Shown: positions 18,037-27,987, counted from the first letter of the stretch. The stretch is DNA of 64,000 nt from Clostridiales bacterium (GCA_015655075.1 JAATFT010000007.1:1-64000), one strand, 5' to 3'. Numbers and translations are program-made. The notes: generated from the letters alone by a model not told the origin.

Positions 18037-18888
18037 ATGAGAAGACGGACAAAATTAAATATAAATCCTAAGCATTTATTTTTTACTGGTGCTTTGCTAT
18101 GTTTTATATTAATCTTTGTTTCTTTTCGATACAGAGAAAAATTATCACCGGTAAAAACAGCGGTGGGCAATGTAATATCACCTATGCAGGACGGCATTAA
18201 TTCCATAGGACGTGCTATTTCAGACCAGGTTGATAAGCTTACCAGCCTTAATAAGCTGTTAAAAGAAAATGAATCCTTAAATAAACAGGTAAGTACCTTA
18301 TCCTATGAAAATAAAATATTACTCCAGGATAAATACGAATTAGACCGATTCCGCGATTTATATAAGCTGGATAAGAAATATGCAGATTACCCCAAGGTTG
18401 GGGCAAGAGTAATCGACGCCGACCTCAACAGCTGGTATAGCAGCTTTCGGATTGATAAAGGCACGGATGACGGAATTGCTGTTGATATGAATGTTATAGC
18501 CGGCAACGGGCTGGTTGGAATCATCGAAGAAGTAGGTAAAAACTGGGCAAGAGTTAAATCCATTATCGATGATTCCAGTAATGTCAGCGGTATGTTCCTA
18601 AAAACTTCGGACCAATGTATTGTTAACGGTGACCTGGAATTATATAATTCTGGTGTAATCGGCGTGGAATTAATCAGCAAGGATGCTGAAGTTTCAGACG
18701 GTTATGAGGTTGTGACGTCACCTATCAGTGATAAATATCTGCAAGGTATACTTATCGGTTATATCAGTGATTTAACTGCAGATTCCAATAATCTGACCCA
18801 AACAGCCCATTTAACTCCGGCCGTTGACTTTGACAGGATAGAGGAAGTGCTTATCATCACTGAGTTAAAGGAGCCGCTGGTGGATTAG
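18037..18888 (+). CDS. mreC: Rod shape-determining protein MreC
   Basis: A 283-residue bitopic protein. A basic N-terminus and one membrane segment (about 10-28), then a coiled coil (LNKLLKENESLNKQVSTLSYENK) and the extracellular beta-barrel MreC domain with the typical GARVIDADLNSWYSSFRIDKG. It links MreB filaments to the periplasmic-side PBP2/RodA complex. Confidence 0.94.
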   Translation: MRRRTKLNINPKHLFFTGALLCFILIFVSFRYREKLSPVKTAVGNVISPMQDGINSIGRAISDQVDKLTSLNKLLKENESLNKQVSTLSYENKILLQDKYELDRFRDLYKLDKKYADYPKVGARVIDADLNSWYSSFRIDKGTDDGIAVDMNVIAGNGLVGIIEEVGKNWARVKSIIDDSSNVSGMFLKTSDQCIVNGDLELYNSGVIGVELISKDAEVSDGYEVVTSPISDKYLQGILIGYISDLTADSNNLTQTAHLTPAVDFDRIEEVLIITELKEPLVD

Positions 18889-18931
18889 AAATATAAAAAA
18901 AGAGTCAGAAAAGGCAGGGGTGTATTATTAA

Positions 18932-19438
18932 GTGAAACGATTTGTAGTAGTAATCATTGAAATTCTTATTTGTTTTTTATTGCAGACTACGGTTTTCCAA
19001 TGGCTGGCTCTTGCCCATGTCACTCCAAACCTCTTACTTATTTTAACGGTGGCCGCCGGATTGATGAGGGGAAGGACACAAGGACTTACGGTAGGGTTTG
19101 TATGTGGACTGCTAATCGATTTTTGTTATGGCGAAGTACTTGGTTTATATGCCTTGATTTATATGTTAATCGGTTATTTAAACGGTTTCAGTCACAGGAT
19201 TTTTGTAAAGGATGATTTAACGATTCCCATCCTTCTGGTAGGGATCAGCCAGTTCGTATATTTTTTTTTATTTTACGTATTTGAATTTTTATTAATAGGT
19301 AAATTGAACATATTGTTTTATTTCGTAAGAATCGGACTGCCAGGGATTGTGTATACCGTGGCGGTATCCATTGTATTATACAAAATATTGAACATAATCA
19401 ATACACGGGTTGACCGAAATGAGGAAGAGGAGGTGTAG
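18932..19438 (+). CDS. mreD: Rod shape-determining protein MreD
   Basis: A 168-residue polytopic membrane protein with five or six hydrophobic segments. It starts at GTG 18932 behind a weak AAAGGCAGGGG. Conserved GFVCGLLIDFCYGEVLGLYALIYMLIGY is the typical MreD core. The stop codon nearly touches the PBP2 start. Confidence 0.9.
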   Translation: MKRFVVVIIEILICFLLQTTVFQWLALAHVTPNLLLILTVAAGLMRGRTQGLTVGFVCGLLIDFCYGEVLGLYALIYMLIGYLNGFSHRIFVKDDLTIPILLVGISQFVYFFLFYVFEFLLIGKLNILFYFVRIGLPGIVYTVAVSIVLYKILNIINTRVDRNEEEEV

Positions 19439-19442
19439 TAAA

Positions 19443-22307
19443 TTGCTTGATATTATATGGGAAAAAGTAAAGCAGGTGCTTTCTTCCAGGCTGCTGCCCA
19501 TTTCTTTAGTATTTATCCTGTTAATTAGTTTATTGATAAACAGGTTATTTACCCTTCAGATTGTGGAAGGGGAGGAACACTCCGAGGACCTTTCTTTAAA
19601 GTATACAAAGACCAGGGAAATCAAAAGTACCAGGGGTAATATATACGACCGGAACGGAATTTTATTGGCTTATAATAAGCTTATCTATTCCGTCGTATTA
19701 GAAGAAAGTACCAAGTTAACGACTAACCAGGAAAAAAATGACATGCTTTATCAATTAATTTTATTATTGGAAAAGTATGGCAATACTATAGAAAATGAAT
19801 TTGCTATATCCCTGGATGAAAACGACAAGTTATATTTTAATGTGGATGATACTGCCGTGCTGCGCTTTAAGAGAGATGTATACGGTTTACGCTCCGTTGA
19901 TAAACTGACCAAAGACCAAAAAGCGGCAACGGCGGAAGAGGTTTTTAATCTTTTAAGACACGGTGACAGCCAATATGGTTCCAGGTTTGATATTTCCGAT
20001 GATTATTCCTTGAAAGACGCTTTGAAAATAATGACTTTAAGATATGCCATCTATACAAATTATCCGAAATATAACCAGATTATTATATGCTCCAATGTCA
20101 GTGATAAAACGGTGGCTGCAGTCTATGAAAACAGTTCTACCCTGCCGGGAGTTGAAATCAAACAGCAGACATACCGCGTATATAATGACAGTGTATATAC
20201 CGCTCATATATTAGGTTATACCGGTTTAATCAGTTCGGAGGAACTGGAAGACACGCCGGAAGATTCGGATTATAATAATTCCGACGTTATTGGTAAAACC
20301 GGGATTGAAAAGAAATTTGAATCCTATCTGGCAGGTAAAAAAGGATTGGAAACCATATCCGTTAATTCAGCGGGAAAATTTCTTAATGTGCTGGAGAGGA
20401 CCGATCCGGTGGCAGGGGAGGATGTTTATTTAACTATCAACAGTAAGCTGCAAAAGGCTTATTACAAAATTGTCGAAAGAAGTTTAGCGGGTATTCTGCT
20501 TTCCAAGATAAATAACAGCACGGATGCAGGAACCAAGGGAGATATCCGCATACCTATCTATGATGTTTATTTTGCATTGATTAATAATAATGTAATAGAT
20601 ATAAGTACGTTCACCGAGGATGATGCCACCGGTTTGGAAAAGCAGGTATACCAGAAATTTTTAACGAAGCAGAAAGAGGTATTGGCTGAAATTGAGGATC
20701 TGTTAGCCATAAACAGTACAACGGTTAACAGCGCTGCTTCCGAAGAAATGCAGGATTATTTATCCTATATTTTCAGTGAATTAAAAGAAAACGATATTTT
20801 AATATCCGACGAAAGCAAAATAGATGACGGCACCTTATCAGTTTCTCCAATCGATCCGAAGGACGGCACCTATAAAAATTATGTGAAGAATAAAATTAGT
20901 TTAAGCAAATTTCTTCAATATGCGATTTCAAAGAATTGGATTGATCTTGCGAAGCTAAACATTGGGGATGATTATTACAGTACGGATGAACTTTATGAAA
21001 AGCTTTTGGATTATATTAAAAAAATGTTGCTGGAAGACAACAATTTTCATAAAAAAATATACAAAGATTTGGTATATTCGTACAAATTATCAGGATCAGA
21101 AATTTGTCTTTTATTATTTGATCAAGGTGTGATAAAATATAATAAGGAAGAAATTTCAAAACTGGAAAACAAAGCGGTTTCCGCCTATACATTTATTACT
21201 GACAAAATAAGAAATCTTGAAATTACACCGGCACAGCTGGCATTAGATCCTTGCAGTGCGTCTGTGGTTGTAACGGATGTAAAGACGGGAGATGTTCTTG
21301 CCATGGTATCTTATCCAAGCTATGACAATAACAAATTTGCCAATAAAATTGATTCGGACTATTTTATGAAAGTAAACAATGACTTAACTTACCCCTCCAT
21401 AAACCGTCCGGCAAAACAAAAGACGGCACCGGGTTCCACTCTTAAAATGGTAATCTCCACAGCGGGATTGGAAGAAGGCGTAATCGATCCTTCTGAGACA
21501 ATTTCTGATAAGATTATGTTTGATAAGATCACACCGTCGCCACACTGTTGGTCAAGTGCCGGTCATGGCGCCGTAGAAATTACCACAGCTTTGGAAGTTT
21601 CCTGTAACTATTTCTTTTATGAATTGGGATGGCGTTTAGGCCTTGACAGTTCAGGCGTTAACAGAGATAATACCGGCCTAAAAAAGATTGCCAAATATGC
21701 TTCCCTTTACGGCTTGGACCGAAAATCGGGAATTGAGCTGGAAGAAGCGGAACCCCAGATATCAGATAAAGATTCTGTCCGGTCTGCAATTGGACAGGGA
21801 AGCCACAATTATACGCCGGTACAGCTGGCCCGTTATTTGACAACAGTTGCTAACAGCGGCACTTTATATGACTTAACCCTTATCGATAAAGTGGTTGATA
21901 AAGATGGTACAGTAATATTAGATAATAATGCAAAATCTAAGAAACTGTCACAAATCAATGACACCACATGGAATTTAATCCATCAGGGCATGTATAAGGT
22001 GGGAAACGGCAACCGAAGTTCTACCTCCTATGTATTTGAAGATTTTCCGGTTAAAGTTGCCGGAAAAACCGGAACCGCACAGGAAAGTGAATCAAGACCA
22101 AATCATGCTTTGTTTTTATCCTATGCACCATATGAAGATCCCGAAATAGCCGTTACCGTTGTAATTCCTAACGGATATGCTTCCAATAATGCGGCAGAAC
22201 TTGCACGTAATCTTTATAGTTATTATTTTAATGTGGATGATAAAGACAAGTTAGTGAATGGTGAGGCCATTTTACCGGAATCCGGTTCAACATCTTTTAC
22301 GGATTAA
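19443..22307 (+). CDS. mrdA: Penicillin-binding protein 2 (class B), with large insertion
   Basis: About 954 residues from TTG 19443, chosen because GAGGAGGTG ends 8 nt upstream inside mreD; in-frame starts at 19410 and 19419 are possible. One N-terminal membrane anchor, the PBP dimer domain (TRGNIYDRNGILLAYN), then a transpeptidase with SxxK in GSTLKM near residue 663, SxN in EVSCNYF near 719 and KTG in AGKTGTAQES near 875. Between LQKAYYKIVERSL and SASVVVTDVKTG there is an extra region of about 240 residues (350-596), which makes the protein some 250-300 residues longer than Bacillus or E. coli PBP2. It cross-links peptidoglycan with RodA. Confidence 0.93.
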   Translation: MLDIIWEKVKQVLSSRLLPISLVFILLISLLINRLFTLQIVEGEEHSEDLSLKYTKTREIKSTRGNIYDRNGILLAYNKLIYSVVLEESTKLTTNQEKNDMLYQLILLLEKYGNTIENEFAISLDENDKLYFNVDDTAVLRFKRDVYGLRSVDKLTKDQKAATAEEVFNLLRHGDSQYGSRFDISDDYSLKDALKIMTLRYAIYTNYPKYNQIIICSNVSDKTVAAVYENSSTLPGVEIKQQTYRVYNDSVYTAHILGYTGLISSEELEDTPEDSDYNNSDVIGKTGIEKKFESYLAGKKGLETISVNSAGKFLNVLERTDPVAGEDVYLTINSKLQKAYYKIVERSLAGILLSKINNSTDAGTKGDIRIPIYDVYFALINNNVIDISTFTEDDATGLEKQVYQKFLTKQKEVLAEIEDLLAINSTTVNSAASEEMQDYLSYIFSELKENDILISDESKIDDGTLSVSPIDPKDGTYKNYVKNKISLSKFLQYAISKNWIDLAKLNIGDDYYSTDELYEKLLDYIKKMLLEDNNFHKKIYKDLVYSYKLSGSEICLLLFDQGVIKYNKEEISKLENKAVSAYTFITDKIRNLEITPAQLALDPCSASVVVTDVKTGDVLAMVSYPSYDNNKFANKIDSDYFMKVNNDLTYPSINRPAKQKTAPGSTLKMVISTAGLEEGVIDPSETISDKIMFDKITPSPHCWSSAGHGAVEITTALEVSCNYFFYELGWRLGLDSSGVNRDNTGLKKIAKYASLYGLDRKSGIELEEAEPQISDKDSVRSAIGQGSHNYTPVQLARYLTTVANSGTLYDLTLIDKVVDKDGTVILDNNAKSKKLSQINDTTWNLIHQGMYKVGNGNRSSTSYVFEDFPVKVAGKTGTAQESESRPNHALFLSYAPYEDPEIAVTVVIPNGYASNNAAELARNLYSYYFNVDDKDKLVNGEAILPESGSTSFTD

Positions 22308-22341
22308 GTTGCCGTAAACCAATCCATACCAGGAGGTATTC

Positions 22342-23010
22342 ATGAATAATCCAGTCATTATAAAGGGTAATAAATACGGCATCGTTGTTGTACTGGATGC
22401 TGAAATGGGATTTGAAGACCTGAAAGAAAAAATTGTAGAAAAATTCCGTGATTCTGCCAAGTTTTTTGATAAAGCCCAGATGGCAATCAGTTTTGAAGGA
22501 AGAAAATTAACAAATGAAGAACAGCGTGATATATTAAATATCATTGCCGAGGAAACGCAGCTCCATGTTGTTTGCATCATAGAGAATGACCCGCAGAAAG
22601 AAGAGGTATTTAAGAAAGCCTTAGATGAAAAATTGATGGAACTTTCTAATGCTACAGGGCAATTTTATAAAGGAAATCTTAGATCAGGCCAGGTCCTGGA
22701 ATCTGAAACCAGTATCATTGTTATGGGTGATGTAAATCCAGGTGCCCGTATAGTTTCAAAAGGTAACATTATTGTATTAGGAGCCTTAAAAGGGACTGTA
22801 TTTGCCGGCGCTACCGGCAATACCAATTCTTTTGTCCTGGCACTGACAATGAATCCAGTTCAGATCCGTATCGCTGATATCATCGCCAGGTCTCCGGATA
22901 AACCCGTTAAGGACGGTATAAAAGAAGCTAAGATAGCATTCTTAGAAGATGGTAATATCTATATTGAGCCTTTAAGCAAAGAGGTCTTAAATGATATTAA
23001 TATAAAATAA
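22342..23010 (+). CDS. minC: Septum site-determining protein MinC
   Basis: A 222-residue FtsZ-assembly inhibitor. The N-terminal domain (about 1-95) is FtsZ-facing. The C-terminal beta-helix has repeated glycines in SIIVMGDVNPGARIVSKGNI and VLGALKGTVFAGA and binds MinD. Shine-Dalgarno AGGAGGT. First of the minCDE trio embedded between PBP2 and rodA. Confidence 0.95.
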   Translation: MNNPVIIKGNKYGIVVVLDAEMGFEDLKEKIVEKFRDSAKFFDKAQMAISFEGRKLTNEEQRDILNIIAEETQLHVVCIIENDPQKEEVFKKALDEKLMELSNATGQFYKGNLRSGQVLESETSIIVMGDVNPGARIVSKGNIIVLGALKGTVFAGATGNTNSFVLALTMNPVQIRIADIIARSPDKPVKDGIKEAKIAFLEDGNIYIEPLSKEVLNDINIK

Positions 23011-23070
23011 TTGTGACTGAATAGTTACCAATAATTTAACTTATATGAATCTTTTGGAGGAAAAACAGGA

Positions 23071-23862
23071 ATGGGTGAAGTAATTGTAGTAACATCCGGC
23101 AAGGGTGGAGTAGGTAAAACAACAACAACAGCAAATGTTGGAACCGGTTTGGCAAAATTAGATAAAAAGGTTGTATTAATTGATACCGATATAGGATTAA
23201 GAAATCTTGATGTGGTTATGGGACTTGAAAATCGCATTGTTTATAATTTAGTGGATGTAGTTGAGGGTAACTGCAGAATCAAACAGGCGTTAATTAAAGA
23301 CAAGCGTTATCCTAATCTTTATTTGTTACCTTCTGCTCAGACCAGGGATAAAACGGCTGTAACTCCGGAACAGATGAAAAAGTTGGCAGATGAATTAAGA
23401 GATGAATTTGATTACATAATAATGGACTGCCCGGCCGGTATAGAGCAGGGATTTAAAAATGCAATTGCAGGTGCAGACAGAGCATTAGTTATTACTACTC
23501 CTGAAGTATCCGCTGTACGTGATGCAGATCGGATTATCGGTTTATTGGAAGCAAATGAAATAAAGAGGACTCATTTAATTGTAAACAGACTTAGATCAGA
23601 TATGGTAAAACGGGGTGATATGATGTCAAGCGGTGATGTAGTAGAAATTTTGGCTGTTGATTTAATCGGGGTCATCCCGGATGATGAGAATATTGTAATC
23701 TCAACCAACCAGGGTGAACCTTTAGTTGGCTCCGATACTTTGGCGGGACAAGCATACATGAACATAAGCCGTAGAATACTGGGAGAGGATGTTCCGTATC
23801 TGGAGTTAAGCGGAAGACAGGGGCTTTTTAGTAAACTTGCTAATCTACTTAAGAAAAATTAA
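23071..23862 (+). CDS. minD: Septum site-determining ATPase MinD
   Basis: A 263-residue ParA-superfamily ATPase with the deviant Walker A GKGGVGKTT at residues 10-18, DTDIGLRNLDVVMGLE and IMDCPAGIEQGF. The C-terminal amphipathic helix (LFSKLANLLKKN) is the membrane-targeting sequence. It recruits MinC to the membrane. Confidence 0.97.
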   Translation: MGEVIVVTSGKGGVGKTTTTANVGTGLAKLDKKVVLIDTDIGLRNLDVVMGLENRIVYNLVDVVEGNCRIKQALIKDKRYPNLYLLPSAQTRDKTAVTPEQMKKLADELRDEFDYIIMDCPAGIEQGFKNAIAGADRALVITTPEVSAVRDADRIIGLLEANEIKRTHLIVNRLRSDMVKRGDMMSSGDVVEILAVDLIGVIPDDENIVISTNQGEPLVGSDTLAGQAYMNISRRILGEDVPYLELSGRQGLFSKLANLLKKN

Positions 23863-23880
23863 ATGAGAGGAGATAGTATA

Positions 23881-24156
23881 ATGAGTTTGGCGGATTTCTT
23901 CAAGAAAAAAACGTCCAGTAATGTGGCCAAGGATCGGTTAAAATTAGTTTTAGTTTCTGATCGTGCCGGCTGTTCTCCTGAAATAATGGAACAGATAAAA
24001 AATGATATTATTACGGTAATATCAAGATATATTGAGATCGATATGGAAGGTTTGGATATTAAAATTACCCAAACTCAATCAGAAGGTAATAATGGAGTTG
24101 TTCCGGCACTTTTTGCAAACATTCCAATAAAGGATCTTAAAACCAATAAAAAATAA
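23881..24156 (+). CDS. minE: Cell division topological specificity factor MinE
   Basis: About 91 residues from ATG 23881 (GAGAGGAG upstream, 18 bp after minD). The N-terminal anti-MinCD segment (LADFFKKK ... AKDRLKLVLVSDR) and the C-terminal topological domain (ITVISRYIEID) are both present. Presence of MinE implies Min oscillation rather than DivIVA/MinJ anchoring, even though divIVA is also present at 31912. Confidence 0.95.
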   Translation: MSLADFFKKKTSSNVAKDRLKLVLVSDRAGCSPEIMEQIKNDIITVISRYIEIDMEGLDIKITQTQSEGNNGVVPALFANIPIKDLKTNKK

Positions 24157-24167
24157 GGATGATTTGC

Positions 24168-25295
24168 ATGTTTCAATTTAAGAAATATAATATAAAGCAT
24201 TATGACATATCCATGTTGGTCTTTGTTTTTTTATTAAGCGGTATAGGAGCTTATTTAGTCCGCTTGGTAGAGGAGGAAGGAGAAGGCTTATTTAAAAAGC
24301 AGGTGTTGGGTATTATATTGGGCATTGGTATTGTCGCCATAGTATCCTTGATTGATTATCATTTTATCTGTCAGTTTTATATTGTTTTATATATCATAAA
24401 CCTGGCGCTCCTGGTTGCAGTCAGACTTTTCGGTACCTCGACAAATAATTCCCAAAGATGGCTTAATTTAAAAATATTTTCATTTCAGCCCTCGGAATTA
24501 AGTAAAATTATTACCATAATTGTTCTGGCAAAGCTCTTTACCATGTTTAAGGATAAAATAAATAAATTTTATATATTGCTTTTCACCGGAATACTGACGG
24601 CAATTCCTACTTTTTTTATATTAATTCAGACCAATTTATCAACCAGTATTGTAATCATGTTTATTTTTGTTATAATGATATTTGCAGCTGGACTTAGTTA
24701 CAAGATAATACTGCCCATACTGATTATCGGGATTCCTGCCGTTTTGGGATTGTTCTGGTGTATTGAACAAAATTATGATATTTTTTTCCTCACAGGCTAT
24801 CAGCAGACCAGAATCGCTTCATTTTTAAATCCCCAATTAGATACCTCCAGTGATATCATGTATCAGCAGGATAATTCCACGCAAGTCATTGGATCCGGCA
24901 GATTAACAGGCAAATTATTGACGGAAGGTAAAGAATCCTTACAAAGTGATACCATACCTGTATCGGAAAGCGATTTTATTTTCTCAGTTGTGGGAGAAGC
25001 ACTTGGATTTATCGGCGGATGTGTTATAATAGTTTTATTATCCATCCTGATTTTCAAATGTATCAATATTGCTCGGCATGCCCCGGATTTTATTGGAATG
25101 CTCATTGCAATCGGAGTGGCGTCCATGTTTATGTTCCAGGTATTTGTCAATATTGGAGTGGCCACGGCACTGCTTCCTAATACGGGTATACCATTGCCAT
25201 TTGTAAGTTCTGGTCTCAGTTCCATGATCAGCAGTATGATAGCCATTGGATTAGTTATGAATATAAGTTTACAGCGAAAAAATAGAAGGGGGTAA
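24168..25295 (+). CDS. rodA: Rod shape-determining SEDS glycosyltransferase RodA
   Basis: About 375 residues from ATG 24168 (TAAGGA 8 nt upstream). Around ten membrane segments with SEDS motifs: NNSQRWLNLKIFSFQPSELSK and PFVSSGLSSMISSMIAIGL. It polymerises glycan strands together with PBP2. Its place after minE in an mre/min operon supports RodA rather than FtsW or SpoVE. Confidence 0.92.
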   Translation: MFQFKKYNIKHYDISMLVFVFLLSGIGAYLVRLVEEEGEGLFKKQVLGIILGIGIVAIVSLIDYHFICQFYIVLYIINLALLVAVRLFGTSTNNSQRWLNLKIFSFQPSELSKIITIIVLAKLFTMFKDKINKFYILLFTGILTAIPTFFILIQTNLSTSIVIMFIFVIMIFAAGLSYKIILPILIIGIPAVLGLFWCIEQNYDIFFLTGYQQTRIASFLNPQLDTSSDIMYQQDNSTQVIGSGRLTGKLLTEGKESLQSDTIPVSESDFIFSVVGEALGFIGGCVIIVLLSILIFKCINIARHAPDFIGMLIAIGVASMFMFQVFVNIGVATALLPNTGIPLPFVSSGLSSMISSMIAIGLVMNISLQRKNRRG

Positions 25296-25301
25296 AACCA
25301 T

Positions 25302-25700
25302 ATGAATATTGGATTAATAGCACATGATGCAAAAAAGAAATTAATGCAGAACTTTTGCATTGCATATCGAGGAATCTTAAGTAAACATGAACTGTATGCA
25401 ACCGGTACTACCGGAAGATTAATTGAAGAAGTAACAAATCTTAACGTTCATAAATATCTTGCCGGTCATCTTGGCGGTGAACAGCAGATGGGCGCACAAA
25501 TTGAACACAATCAAATTGACTTAGTCATTTTTTTAAGGGATCCGCTTTCGCCCAAATCTCATGAACCGGATGTGAATAATGTGATTCGTTTATGTGATAC
25601 TCATAATATACCGTTAGCTACGAATCTTGCATCCGCCGAGTTACTGATTAAAGCTCTGGACCGGGGGGATTTGGATTGGCGTGAAATTTTTAAAGCATAG
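25302..25700 (+). CDS. mgsA: Methylglyoxal synthase
   Basis: A 132-residue enzyme converting dihydroxyacetone phosphate to methylglyoxal and phosphate. Diagnostic motifs are [24 protein letters not shown] and [15 protein letters not shown]. It follows rodA by 6 bp, an arrangement seen in other Clostridia. Confidence 0.95.
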   Translation: MNIGLIAHDAKKKLMQNFCIAYRGILSKHELYATGTTGRLIEEVTNLNVHKYLAGHLGGEQQMGAQIEHNQIDLVIFLRDPLSPKSHEPDVNNVIRLCDTHNIPLATNLASAELLIKALDRGDLDWREIFKA

Positions 25701-25768
25701 CCGGTATATTTATGTTTATACAAAAAATATCGGATCATACTTTAAGAGAGGTGGAGAGGTTTAGAATA

Positions 25769-26728
25769 ATGAGGAAAAAGTTAATATATATCGTATTGTC
25801 TGTCACATTTCTGACAGGATGTTCTAATTCCTCCGTTGCTTTATTACCTTATTCAAAGACAGATAATGTAATTAGTTATAAAAATGATATTGGCACGGAA
25901 GTGTCAGAGTTTTTTGCAGGTGATCTGACCGTTATTCCGGATGAATTAAATCATATGGAAGATTCGGATATAACTGCTACATCAGCACTTATAGTCAATA
26001 CCAGTGATGATGTAGTACTTTATGCCAATAATGTCTATGAACGCATGTATCCGGCCAGCTTAACAAAATTAATCACCGCTTTAGTCGTTTTGAAAGAGGC
26101 AGATTTAACAGATACGGTGACGGTAAGCTATAATGCTTCCCATATAACGGAAAGCGGCGCTAAATTATGTGGTTTTAAAGAAGGCGATAAAATTAATTTA
26201 GAAGCCTTATTAAATTGTCTGTTAATTTATTCCGGCAATGACGCCGGAACTGCCTTAGCGGAACACGTGGGCAGTACAATAGAGGGGTTTGCCAAAAAGA
26301 TGAATGCGGAGGCAAAAAGGATTGGAGCCGTACATTCCAATTTTGTCAATCCTCATGGACTCCATGACGATAATCATTATACAACTGCGTATGATTTATA
26401 TTTAATCTTTAATGAATTGTTAAAATATGATAAATTTGTGTCTATTATCAACCAGGACAGTTATAATGCTGTCTATAAAGATGCTGGAGGACAGGAGCAG
26501 ACCAGGAAATTCGATACAACCAACCGGTATCTAAAAGGTACGGAGAGTCCCCCGGAAGGAGTTACGGTAATTGGGGGTAAGACCGGTACGACCAGTAAGG
26601 CAGGGAATTGCTTAATCCTCTATAGTAAGGACAGCCAGGATAAATCCTATATTTCCCTGATATTACAAGCAGATAGTGGCAATAGTCTGTTTTCACAAAT
26701 GACTGATTTATTAGAAAAGATTAATTAA
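25769..26728 (+). CDS. D-alanyl-D-alanine carboxypeptidase (serine-type, lipoprotein)
   Basis: About 319 residues from ATG 25769 (GAGAGGT 8 nt upstream). The signal peptide ends in a lipobox-like LTGC, so it is a lipoprotein outside the membrane. Penicillin-binding motifs: SxxK in PASLTKL, SGN in YSGNDAG and KTG in GGKTGTT. It trims pentapeptides in peptidoglycan (D,D-carboxypeptidase, DacF/PBP5-like). Ends the mre-min operon. Confidence 0.9.
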   Translation: MRKKLIYIVLSVTFLTGCSNSSVALLPYSKTDNVISYKNDIGTEVSEFFAGDLTVIPDELNHMEDSDITATSALIVNTSDDVVLYANNVYERMYPASLTKLITALVVLKEADLTDTVTVSYNASHITESGAKLCGFKEGDKINLEALLNCLLIYSGNDAGTALAEHVGSTIEGFAKKMNAEAKRIGAVHSNFVNPHGLHDDNHYTTAYDLYLIFNELLKYDKFVSIINQDSYNAVYKDAGGQEQTRKFDTTNRYLKGTESPPEGVTVIGGKTGTTSKAGNCLILYSKDSQDKSYISLILQADSGNSLFSQMTDLLEKIN

Positions 26729-26846
26729 TCTGTTTTCTATTTTTTGATTGTTTTTTGAGTGATAATATACTATAATTATTTTATATTAATTATTTATTTA
26801 TACATTATCACCCAAATTTTGTACACATCTAAAGGAGGAGATTACG

Positions 26847-27266
26847 ATGATACAGATTATTGCAGGCGAAAAAGGTAAAGGCAAAACTAAAATCTTAATT
26901 GAAAAAGTAAATTCCGCAGTAAGAGAAGCGAAAGGCAGTATTGTTTATCTTGACAAAAGCAACAAGCATATGTACGAATTAAGTAATAGGATAAGATTAA
27001 TTAATGTAAAAGAATACTGTATTGAAAATTATAGTGAATTTATAGGATTTATCTGTGGAATCATTTCACAGGATCATGATTTAGAAGCAATTTATTTAGA
27101 TAGTTTTTTAAAAATTGCTTATACGGAAGGCCCTAATATCTCCTTAATCTTTGATAAATTAGAACATATTTCAAAAGAATTTAATATAGATTTTGTAATC
27201 AGTATCTCTTTAAATGAAGCCGATTTTCCTGAATCCGTTAAGAAAAATATTGTTGTTTCCCTATAA
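26847..27266 (+). CDS. P-loop protein of unknown function
   Basis: A 139-residue protein starting with IIAGEKGKGKTKILIEKV, a Walker A-like P-loop at residues 7-14. Later, LEAIYLDSFLK could be Walker B, and DFVISISLNEADFP ends the core. It resembles small ATP-binding proteins annotated in Lachnospiraceae as twitching-motility or PilT-like, without evidence for that role. Own promoter region at 26740-26790, Shine-Dalgarno AAAGGAGGAG. Confidence 0.7.
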   Translation: MIQIIAGEKGKGKTKILIEKVNSAVREAKGSIVYLDKSNKHMYELSNRIRLINVKEYCIENYSEFIGFICGIISQDHDLEAIYLDSFLKIAYTEGPNISLIFDKLEHISKEFNIDFVISISLNEADFPESVKKNIVVSL

Positions 27267-27417
27267 ATAAATGTTAATATAATAAGATGATTTGTAACAA
27301 TATAAAACAAGCGCATTTTATTTTATGCACAATCAAAATTTGTATACGTCAAAGGTAACTTTCGTCCGGTAGGGCTGAAGGTTATAATGTTTTTTATATA
27401 CAGTGTCACATATAATT

Positions 27418-27538
27418 AAATATAAAATAAATAGGGCTGTCGCTCTAAACGTTTTAACTGCCGTATATAGTGTTTGCAAGGCTTAATATAGTAATATACG
27501 GCAGAAATAACGTCAGCGCGACAGCCTTATTTATATTT
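27418..27538. repeat. Long imperfect inverted repeat 1 in a convergent intergenic gap
   Basis: Arms of about 45-50 nt with a loop of about 20 nt. The left arm carries ATAGGGCTGTCGC and CTGCCGTATAT; the right arm carries ATATACGGCAG and GCGACAGCCTTAT. Stem mismatches are mostly single. It lies between convergent genes ending at 27266 (+) and 27640 (-), so it could terminate both, but it is much longer than a normal terminator. Confidence 0.75.
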
Positions 27539-27622
27539 GTTGCAAGGCGGCCGCACCTGACGCTGTTCCGCAATAGAACGTAATTTTCTATTGCAGAACA
27601 AACGCGGCCCGCTCAAACAAAT
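27535..27622. repeat. Inverted repeat 2, adjoining the first
   Basis: ATTTGTTGCAAGGCGGCCGC pairs with GCGGCCCGCTCAAACAAAT, and inside it CTGTTCCGCAATAGAA pairs with TTCTATTGCAGAACA. It is GC-rich and has no U-tract. With the first repeat, about 200 bp of this 373-bp gap (27267-27639) is foldable. The remaining sequence shows nothing recognisable. Confidence 0.7.
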
Positions 27623-27639
27623 TACTGGACATTGCTTAA

Positions 27640-27837
27640 TTATTCATTACGTAATCTTCCAAAATAACTTAATGCATATAATCCAGCAATACCTATCACA
27701 GCATAAATAATTCTTGATACCCAAGTCATGTCACCAAAAATTACTCTTACCAGGTCGAATCCCAAAAATCCGATTAAGCCCCAATTGATGGCTCCGATAA
27801 TAACTAAACACAATGCTATATAATCTACTGTTTTCAA
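27640..27837 (-). CDS. DUF378 family small membrane protein
   Basis: About 65 residues on the minus strand from TTG 27837, preferred because AAGGAGGT lies 6-7 nt upstream; an in-frame ATG at 27861 would add eight residues lacking that site. Two membrane segments and the family motif IGAINWGLIGFLGFDLV. Function unknown. Confidence 0.85.
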   Translation of the reverse strand: MKTVDYIALCLVIIGAINWGLIGFLGFDLVRVIFGDMTWVSRIIYAVIGIAGLYALSYFGRLRNE

Positions 27838-27987
27838 TTGATTACCTCCTTTTTGTTCCATTAAATATTGTTACCAATTTTATGCTTAATATTCCTAATG
27901 ATATTTTGTAAAAAAGTATATTTAGGTCTTTCCTTATTGGTTATTTAAAAGTATAATATATAGGAAATAGAAAGGGGGCTTGTTGCT

